Positions 1 to 5,106 of a stretch of DNA of 11,701 nt are shown here, piece by piece. The notes beneath the pieces were generated by a model that did not search any database, was not told the origin of the DNA, and saw only the letters and a list, made by a program, of their open reading frames with translations. Each line of letters opens with the position of its first letter. The stretch's first letter is position 1. A program made the position numbers and the translations under genes. Origin of the DNA: Rhodoferax sp. Lineage in GTDB: Bacteria > Pseudomonadota > Gammaproteobacteria > Burkholderiales > Burkholderiaceae_C. The stretch is taken from the NCBI GenBank assembly GCA_017880985.1, contig JADGRK010000045.1, positions 1 to 11,701 of the forward strand, read 5' to 3'.

Positions 1-581
1 CCCAAGGCCGAGGCGGCCGCTAAAAACCCGGCGTGTCGCCCCATCACCACGCCCACATAGACACCGGGTAAAGCCGCGTTATCCAGATTGGCACCGGCAA
101 AGGCTTGCGCCACAAAGCGCGCCGCTGATGGAAAACCGGGCGTGTGGTCGTTGCCCACCAGGTCGTTGTCGATGGTCTTGGGAATGTGAATGCTGCGCAG
201 CGGATAGCCCGCTTTTTGCGCTTCCTGGCTGACGATGCGCACCGTGTCGCTTGAGTCGTTGCCGCCGATGTAGAAGAAATGTTCAATCTGGTGTGCCTGC
301 AGGACCTTGAAAATTTCCTGGCAATAGGGGACATCTGGCTTGTCGCGCGTCGAGCCCAAGGCAGAAGACGGCGTGTTGGCCACCAGCTCCAGGTTGTGAC
401 TGGTCTCTTGCGTCAGGTCCACAAAATCTTCATTCACGATACCGCGCACGCCGTGGTGCGCGCCGTAGATATGCTGTACCTGACCAAAGCGGCGCGCCTC
501 CAGCGCCACGCCCACCAGTGACTGGTTGATGACGGCGGTCGGGCCACCACCTTGGGCGACGAGTATTTTTCCGGATGCCAT
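1..581 (-). CDS. pfp: 6-phosphofructokinase, pyrophosphate-dependent type (N-terminal part, runs off left edge)
   Basis: Phosphorylates fructose 6-phosphate to fructose 1,6-bisphosphate in the cytoplasm; PPi-using forms work reversibly in glycolysis and gluconeogenesis. The window holds 193 codons from the ATG at 581; the C-terminal part lies to the left. Visible motifs: the N-terminal GGGPT loop (residues 11-15), GGNDS (106-110), PKTIDND (134-140) with the catalytic TIDND core, and MGRHAG (180-185). In E. coli ATP-PFK, Gly104 and Gly124 shape the ATP site. Here the matching positions are Asp109 and Lys135, the pair that marks PPi-dependent enzymes; that is why PPi is preferred as donor. The start is supported by AAGGA 7 nt upstream of ATG. 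The gene is divergent from the hemerythrin gene. Donor specificity is inferred from these residues only, and ATP use cannot be excluded without the rest of the protein. Confidence 0.92.
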   Translation of the reverse strand, partial: MASGKILVAQGGGPTAVINQSLVGVALEARRFGQVQHIYGAHHGVRGIVNEDFVDLTQETSHNLELVANTPSSALGSTRDKPDVPYCQEIFKVLQAHQIEHFFYIGGNDSSDTVRIVSQEAQKAGYPLRSIHIPKTIDNDLVGNDHTPGFPSAARFVAQAFAGANLDNAALPGVYVGVVMGRHAGFLAAASAL

Positions 582-588
582 TGAGTTG

Positions 589-593
589 TCCTT
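589..593 (-). promoter_or_regulatory. Ribosome binding site of the phosphofructokinase gene
   Basis: On the minus strand AAGGA lies 7 nt before the ATG at 581. The match and spacing fix this start codon for the phosphofructokinase. Confidence 0.75.
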
Positions 594-639
594 CGGGTTG
601 CTGGGTTGGGTCAATTTGAATTGTGAGATTGTGCCCTTG

Positions 640-660
640 CTTTGTTGCGGCAACTCAAAG
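640..660. repeat. Imperfect inverted repeat, possible operator or 5'-leader hairpin
   Basis: CTTTGTTGC and GCAACTCAAAG flank a single G. The inner arms GTTGC/GCAAC are perfect, and the outer CTTTG/CAAAG pair after a 2-nt bulge. The dyad sits 59-79 nt upstream of the phosphofructokinase ATG, a distance suited either to an operator or to a hairpin in that gene's leader. No known binding consensus was recognised, and chance cannot be excluded. Confidence 0.3.
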
Positions 661-830
661 GCGCTGTTCACTTCAGAATCCAAGCCCGTCCTGATCTGGA
701 GAATCCGGCGTGCATTTGACTTGGCGCAAGCGTTCGCGAAGCGTCTTGCCGATAATTGAGGCTGTAGTTTTCCGGCTGGAAGGGCCACCACAAAGCAGCC
801 TGCCTCGTCAACCACCAATGAGATCGAACC

Positions 831-1334
831 ATGAGTGCATTTCCGGAGCCATTCAGTTTTGCTGCGCTGGACGCGTGTCATCAGCAGATTCAAATCCATC
901 TGGTTGAACTCGCCAGCCTGGCAAAAAAGATTGAGGCGACGGGCGTGGATGCCAAAGCCCGGCATCAGGCCAATGCCATCGAAATATTTTTTTCCAGCAA
1001 TGCGCGCAGACATCATGCGGAAGAAGAAAAACACGTATTCCCGCCGCTGTTGGACAGCGCAGACGCCGAGCTGGTGGCTGCGGTTGACAAACTACAGCAG
1101 GACCACGGCTGGATCGAAGAAAACTGGATCGAACTGGCACCCCAGTTGCGTGCCATTGCCGCTGGCAACAACTGGTTTGAGGTGGCGGAGTTTCAACACA
1201 ACGTGGAAGTTTTTCTGACGCTGTGCCAGAGTCATATCGAACTGGAAGAATCCCTGATTTACCCACAAGCCAAGGCTCGCTTGGCGCAAGCACTGGCTGC
1301 CAGGACAAAGCCGATTGCGCCAGTCAATGCGTAA
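831..1334 (+). CDS. Hemerythrin-domain protein (HHE cation-binding family)
   Basis: A 167-residue soluble single-domain protein expected to fold as a four-helix bundle holding a non-heme di-iron centre. Such proteins bind O2 or NO, or take part in iron or oxidative-stress handling. Candidate iron ligands appear in the family order: His17 on helix 1, His61/His62 with Glu65 and His68 on helix 2, His92 on helix 3, and His135 with Glu139/Glu140 on helix 4. The last acidic ligand is Glu rather than the Asp of classical hemerythrins, which is common in bacterial HHE proteins. There is no signal peptide or membrane segment. The ribosome binding site is weak (GAGA about 7 nt before the ATG), but the N-terminus fits the domain. 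It is divergent from phosphofructokinase and convergent with mltA, 29 bp from the latter's stop, with no clear terminator between. The family is firm; the physiological ligand is unknown. Confidence 0.92.
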   Translation: MSAFPEPFSFAALDACHQQIQIHLVELASLAKKIEATGVDAKARHQANAIEIFFSSNARRHHAEEEKHVFPPLLDSADAELVAAVDKLQQDHGWIEENWIELAPQLRAIAAGNNWFEVAEFQHNVEVFLTLCQSHIELEESLIYPQAKARLAQALAARTKPIAPVNA

Positions 1335-1363
1335 AGATGATGGCCGGAATCAACCGCCCGGTT

Positions 1364-2509
1364 TCATTTTGGCCACAGCACCCATAAACGCAAGCGCTGC
1401 TTGAGACGACCCGCCAGTTCTTGCGCCGCCGTGCCCCGGCCGACAAAATAATCAGCACGCACCGCGCCGGTGATCGCGTTGCCGGTATCCTGCGCCAGCA
1501 CCAGTTTCTGCAAATTGACAAGCGGGCCCGTGGAGGCTAGCCACACCGGTGTTCCATAGGGAATGCTGCCGGGGTCCACCGCAATCGAGCGGCCCGGCGT
1601 CAGCGCCACGCCCTGCGCACCTCGGGGGCCCCAGTCAGCGTCCATGACCGACAGCGGTTCTTCCCGGAAGAACACGGTGCGCGGATTGCTCCACAGCAAG
1701 TCCCTGACGCGCGCCGGATTCTGCGCCGCCCAGAGCTTGATCGCTGGCCACGAGGCATCCCGCAGCGCGCCTTGATCCAGCAACCAGCGGCCGACACTCT
1801 GGTACGGTTGCTCATTGGAGCCGGCATAAGCCAGCCGAACCCATGTTTGTGTGCCATCCGGTTGCGTGATACGTAGCCGCCCCGAACCTTGAATCTGCAA
1901 GACCAGCGCGTCAATCGGATCTGCCAGATAGGCGATCTCATGTCCCTTTAGTGCGGCTTGCGCCTCCGGCACGGTATCCATCTGCTGGCGCGTGTACCAC
2001 GGCTTGCGTTGAACCAAACCGGGAGGTGGCTGGTACAAAGGTACCGAAAAATTTGCGTTGGCTGTGCGCGAGGCGTCCAGCATTGGCTCAAAGTATGCGG
2101 TCAGAAGACCGTTTGCATCGCCGGAAAACTCTTCTACCCGGTAGGGCTGTAGCCGCGCCATGAGCCAGCCACGCTGTTGCTCCGGGTTGCCAATGCTCAA
2201 GCGTCGTACCTCGCTGCACAGCGGCGCAAACACCGGGCCCGGCCGCTCGCAGCTTTTAATCCAGGCGTTCCAGGCCTCAAACAAGGCATCGTCCGCAAAG
2301 CCGGGCAAGTCCGCCCAAGGTACCGCTGTCCAACGCGCTCTGGCTCGCAAAATTGGGGCCGGCAGGACCCCTGTATTGTCTGGCCGATTCACTTGGGAAG
2401 ACGGCGCGGACCAGATCGATGCACCAGGCACTTGCAGCGGTGCACTGCTGCAGGCAGCGAGCATCCCTACAATCAGACCGTTCAACACAGGCAACAGGAG
2501 TCGGTTCAT
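1364..2509 (-). CDS. mltA: Membrane-bound lytic murein transglycosylase A (outer-membrane lipoprotein)
   Basis: Cleaves the MurNAc-GlcNAc bond of peptidoglycan to leave 1,6-anhydro-MurNAc ends, acting from the inner leaflet of the outer membrane. From the ATG at 2509 the product is 381 residues, close to E. coli MltA (365). Residues 1-20 form a lipoprotein signal: a short basic start, a hydrophobic stretch and lipobox LAAC with Cys20 as the lipidated residue. Ser at +2 favours outer-membrane sorting. The MltA domain follows (about 90-330), then the 3D-type barrel with QDTGNAITGAVRAD at 340-353. Asp341 and Asp353 match the conserved Asp pair of the family, the second being the likely catalytic acid. 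An in-frame ATG at 2521 (adding MSKR) is an alternative; neither start has an ideal Shine-Dalgarno (AGGA 11 nt before 2509). The frame stays open to 2695, but that extension is only the antisense of the small ORF and lies before the signal peptide. Confidence 0.93.
   Translation of the reverse strand: MNRLLLPVLNGLIVGMLAACSSAPLQVPGASIWSAPSSQVNRPDNTGVLPAPILRARARWTAVPWADLPGFADDALFEAWNAWIKSCERPGPVFAPLCSEVRRLSIGNPEQQRGWLMARLQPYRVEEFSGDANGLLTAYFEPMLDASRTANANFSVPLYQPPPGLVQRKPWYTRQQMDTVPEAQAALKGHEIAYLADPIDALVLQIQGSGRLRITQPDGTQTWVRLAYAGSNEQPYQSVGRWLLDQGALRDASWPAIKLWAAQNPARVRDLLWSNPRTVFFREEPLSVMDADWGPRGAQGVALTPGRSIAVDPGSIPYGTPVWLASTGPLVNLQKLVLAQDTGNAITGAVRADYFVGRGTAAQELAGRLKQRLRLWVLWPK
2496..2500 (+). 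promoter_or_regulatory. Ribosome binding site of the small membrane-protein ORF
   Basis: AGGAG lies 7 nt before the plus-strand ATG at 2508, a near-ideal match and spacing. It lies inside the first codons of mltA on the opposite strand. It is the main reason for calling the small ORF real. Confidence 0.55.
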
Positions 2510-2681
2510 GCGTTTGCTCATCCTTGAAGCTCTGGGCGCCCTGGCACTGTTGCTGCTGATAGTCTGGTGGACCATGTTTTCAGGACGCAACAAAGGTGAG
2601 TTGGCAGCGCGCCCGGAGCCTGACAAGAAAGACCAGGACGCCGTATCGTCGGCTCCCGACCAAGCCGAAAAACCGAGTTGA
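2508..2681 (+). CDS. Putative small single-pass membrane protein (57 residues)
   Basis: I do not recognise this protein. It has one hydrophobic segment (about residues 8-24, rich in Leu/Ala/Ile, ending Trp-Trp-Thr-Met-Phe), then a basic patch (Arg27, Lys29) and a hydrophilic, charged, Pro-containing tail of about 30 residues that should be disordered. Evidence for translation is a strong AGGAG 7 nt before the ATG and a coherent membrane-protein layout. Its ATG overlaps the mltA start codon on the other strand by 2 nt within the palindrome CATG. It ends 10 bp before the stop of the convergent response regulator gene. It fills the gap between those two genes, where no other reading frame makes sense. 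Any promoter would lie inside mltA. It could be a spurious ORF, so conservation of the frame in relatives would decide. Confidence 0.55.
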   Translation: MRLLILEALGALALLLLIVWWTMFSGRNKGELAARPEPDKKDQDAVSSAPDQAEKPS

Positions 2682-2691
2682 GGCCAGCGAA

Positions 2692-3324
2692 TCATTGCCC
2701 GACCAGGCGGAACAAATTGGCCAGTTCAACCGCCGACTTGACTTCCATTTTGTCAAACACCCGGGCCCGATGAACTTCGACGGTTCTGACACTGATATCA
2801 AGTCGGTCGGCAATCAATTTATTGAGCAAACCTTCCACCACCAGATGCATGACTTCACGTTCACGCTCGGTCAACTCCGCCAGACGATCCCGCAGCAGCC
2901 TGGTTTGCTGGTTCGCCAGCACCAAAGTACGTGATTGCGCCAACGCCTGTTCCACGCGGTCCACCAAGGCATTGTCGGAGCATGGTTTTTCAAAAAAATC
3001 AAAGGCCCCGCGCCTGACCGCGTCCACGGCGGTCGGAACATCGGCATGGCCGGTCAAAAATATCACCGGCATGGCCAGATGCAGGCCACGCTCGGTCAGC
3101 CAGTCAAACAGCGCCAGTCCGCTCAAGCCCGGCATGCGCACGTCCAGCAACAGGCAACTGGGCTGACTGATCGCAGCGCTGCCCTCCAACTTGCTCTGAA
3201 ACGTCTGCGCGCTCGCAAACAACTCACTCGGCAAGCGCCGTGAACGCAACAACCACGCCAGTGCTTCACGCACGCTGGCATCGTCGTCGACGACATAAAC
3301 CAGAGCATCAGTCAGCGCTTGCAT
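2692..3324 (-). CDS. Two-component response regulator, FixJ/DctR type (REC plus LuxR-type HTH)
   Basis: A 210-residue cytoplasmic transcription regulator. The receiver domain (about 6-125) has the acidic pocket Asp13-Asp15, the phospho-acceptor Asp61 in LLLDVRMPG, Thr91 in LTGHAD, and Lys113 in FFEKP; all key residues are present. A helical linker (about 126-147) leads to a GerE/LuxR-type helix-turn-helix (about 148-206) with LTEREREV, the LADRL-like IADRLDIS turn and the recognition helix RTVEVHR. The ATG lies 9 nt after the stop of the kinase gene and has no clear Shine-Dalgarno, so it is probably translated by coupling. It should be phosphorylated by the kinase encoded just upstream, but that kinase lacks its ATP-binding core. 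An alternative donor, or a loss of signalling, is therefore possible. The target genes are unknown. FixJ, DctR and similar regulators share this architecture, and I cannot choose among them from sequence alone. Confidence 0.92.
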   Translation of the reverse strand: MQALTDALVYVVDDDASVREALAWLLRSRRLPSELFASAQTFQSKLEGSAAISQPSCLLLDVRMPGLSGLALFDWLTERGLHLAMPVIFLTGHADVPTAVDAVRRGAFDFFEKPCSDNALVDRVEQALAQSRTLVLANQQTRLLRDRLAELTEREREVMHLVVEGLLNKLIADRLDISVRTVEVHRARVFDKMEVKSAVELANLFRLVGQ

Positions 3325-3333
3325 AAGGCGATG

Positions 3334-5106
3334 TTATGCCACCGCACTGGCCGGCAGGGTAAAAACAAAAACTGTCCCGTGCGGCAAATTGGGCTTGAAC
3401 ACCAGTGCGCCCCCATGCTGCTCAACCATGGTGCTGTCGCACAGCACGCACGACACATCGGAGGCCAGCTCGGTCTGCACTTGAACCATCAATTGACGTG
3501 CCTGCAAGTTGATCAGCGGCAAAATCCCATCGAGCAAGGCCTGCGGTGCCACCGCTTCACGCAGATGCTCGCGCCGACGCACAAGGTTGTGCACGCTTTT
3601 GATAATTTTGCCGGCTCGCTCGGCCTGCTCGGCGATGCGCCTCATGGCAAGCTTTAGATCAGCCTTGCGTTCGTCGGACGGATCAGTTCCTTGACCCAAC
3701 AAATTGATCGATCCACTGGCGTAGCTCGAGATCGCAGCCAGCGGCTGATTGAGCTCATGGCTTAGCAGCGAAGCCATTTCTCCCACTGTGGCGAGCCGGG
3801 CCGTGGCTTGCAGTCGCTCCTGGCTGGTACGCGACAACTCTTCCACACGCCGTTGTTCACTGACATCGAGAAACGCACTCATCCAGCCGGTTTGCACACC
3901 CTGCGCGTTGATCAACGGCGCTTCAATGATGAGCACCCGAAAACGGGTGCCATCTTTGCGCATGAAGACCGCCTCGAATCCTTCACGCGGCGGCAAGTCA
4001 CCGGCCAGGCGGATCAACTGGCGCTGCTGATATTCGCTGACAAATTCGGGCGGCCAATACGAGGCAAACATACTCTGACCGAGCAACTCGGCTTCTGAAT
4101 ACCCAACCATCTGGCAAAAAGCCGGATTGACATAGGTGATGCGGCCTTGCAGGTCGCGCGCGCGCATACCGGTCAGCAAAGAATCTTCCATCGCTTTGCG
4201 AAAAGCCAATGCATCGGCCAGTTCGTGCTGAGCCTTCAGGCGCAACCGCATGTCTTTCGCCAGCCATGCCAACACCGAGAGCAAGGCGATCGACATGGCG
4301 GCGACCAGCGCGGTGAGAACATTGGGAAACAGGTCAGGGGTGCCACGCCAACTGTCCATGCGCAACACCAGCGTCGTGCCGGGCAGGTCCACCAATTGCT
4401 GGGCTGAAAAGACACGACTTCCCTTGCGCGGGACTCGGCGCAAGGCCAGACTGGCACCGTCACCTTCGGTGAATGCGATTTCGTAGCTGCGCGTGGTCTG
4501 GTTCACAGGAATTGCATCAAGCACCTCCTGCAAGGCATAGGTGGCCACCAGATACCCAGCCGTCTTGCCGCCGCTTTGCAGCGGCAAACACAGGTCCATA
4601 AGCTGCACCCCCAAACCATCCGGAAACGCCACAAAATAGCTGCGCGTGTAGACCGGACCGCTGAAACGATGAGCCGTGTTACAGGCCAGCGCCATTTCTG
4701 ACTGCGCATTGTCTCGTCCCATGTGGTCAAACACAGGCTGGCGAAACGGAGTGTCCACAAAAGAGCGGATTTCCAGGGCGCTATCGCGCCATTCCACGCG
4801 GGCCAATTCACGGTGCTCGCGCAAAACGCTAGCCGCCTCAATCGCCCACGAGTCGGGCGTCGGGTCACTGTATTGCAATGACTGCAAGGTTTGTGCATTG
4901 CGCGTAAATGCCGATTGAATGTCCGCTACGACTTGTGCTGCATCACGCTCCAGTCGGCCCTGGACCTGGGCCGTCTCGTACACCCCGGCCAGCCAAACCA
5001 ACATCGCCAGCAGCGCCACCACCAGCAGCACCAGCACACTCCACAATGTCCGGCGCCGCAGGGGTGAGTGTGGGTGGTCCTGCTTACTGTCCTGTTCCGA
5101 GCTCAC
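3334..5106 (-). CDS. Membrane PAS sensor histidine kinase with internally deleted ATP-binding domain
   Basis: 590 residues, starting at a GTG that overlaps the yhdP stop (GTGA). Order: short cytoplasmic N-terminus; TM1 (about 20-42); a periplasmic sensor of about 215 residues; TM2 (about 262-284); PAS (about 305-418); HisKA (about 432-510) with acceptor His450 in SHELNQP. The PAS contains no histidine, so a FixL-type heme with a His ligand is excluded; the two-TM layout and FixJ-type partner resemble DctS. The ATP-binding domain begins normally (about 515-563) but after Met-Val-Glu-Gln (560-563) goes directly to HGGALVF and the final strands (564-590). The N box, DxGxG G1, F box and GxGLG G2 are not present in any form, a loss of about 75-80 residues relative to the family. 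No stop or frameshift is present. As encoded it should not bind ATP; it may be a remnant, a dominant sensor or phosphatase form, or an assembly error. Confidence 0.9.
   Translation of the reverse strand: MSSEQDSKQDHPHSPLRRRTLWSVLVLLVVALLAMLVWLAGVYETAQVQGRLERDAAQVVADIQSAFTRNAQTLQSLQYSDPTPDSWAIEAASVLREHRELARVEWRDSALEIRSFVDTPFRQPVFDHMGRDNAQSEMALACNTAHRFSGPVYTRSYFVAFPDGLGVQLMDLCLPLQSGGKTAGYLVATYALQEVLDAIPVNQTTRSYEIAFTEGDGASLALRRVPRKGSRVFSAQQLVDLPGTTLVLRMDSWRGTPDLFPNVLTALVAAMSIALLSVLAWLAKDMRLRLKAQHELADALAFRKAMEDSLLTGMRARDLQGRITYVNPAFCQMVGYSEAELLGQSMFASYWPPEFVSEYQQRQLIRLAGDLPPREGFEAVFMRKDGTRFRVLIIEAPLINAQGVQTGWMSAFLDVSEQRRVEELSRTSQERLQATARLATVGEMASLLSHELNQPLAAISSYASGSINLLGQGTDPSDERKADLKLAMRRIAEQAERAGKIIKSVHNLVRRREHLREAVAPQALLDGILPLINLQARQLMVQVQTELASDVSCVLCDSTMVEQHGGALVFKPNLPHGTVFVFTLPASAVA

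Larger units (their letters stand above)
582..830. promoter_or_regulatory. Divergent intergenic region between phosphofructokinase and hemerythrin genes
   Basis: These 249 bp must carry the promoters of two divergent genes. I find no convincing sigma70 promoter for either. On the plus strand a TTGACT (716-721) and a GATAAT (751-756) exist, but they are 29 nt apart and cannot pair. A short imperfect dyad lies at 640-660 and is listed separately. No small ORF with a good ribosome binding site and no terminator is evident. Confidence 0.5.

Noticed and set aside
556..573. An exact 18-bp repeat of 8779-8796 (GCGACGAGTATTTTTCCG), in pfp and yhdP.
   Set aside because: Both copies encode the same peptide Gly-Lys-Ile-Leu-Val-Ala in the same frame with the same codons, in unrelated proteins. 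There is no extension of similarity on either side, so this is most likely coincidence rather than a mobile or regulatory repeat.
727..748. A palindrome around TTCGCGAA in the divergent region.
   Set aside because: Only the 8-bp core is symmetric; the flanks do not pair in register.
716..756. A sigma70 promoter for the hemerythrin gene (TTGACT and GATAAT).
   Set aside because: The two boxes are 29 nt apart, far beyond a workable spacer, and neither has a suitable partner at 16-18 nt.
1335..1363. A possible bidirectional terminator between the hemerythrin gene and mltA.
   Set aside because: Only a 4-bp CCGG/CCGG pairing is found, without a stable stem or T-run on either strand.
2160..2507. 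A long upstream extension of the plus-strand frame of the small membrane protein.
   Set aside because: It is antisense to mltA and has no protein-like features; only the part from the ATG at 2508 with its AGGAG is supported.
2510..2695. An N-terminal extension of mltA up to 62 residues before the lipoprotein signal.
   Set aside because: A lipoprotein signal must be N-terminal; the extension has no signal features and is antisense to the small ORF. Only the four-residue extension to 2521 remains possible.
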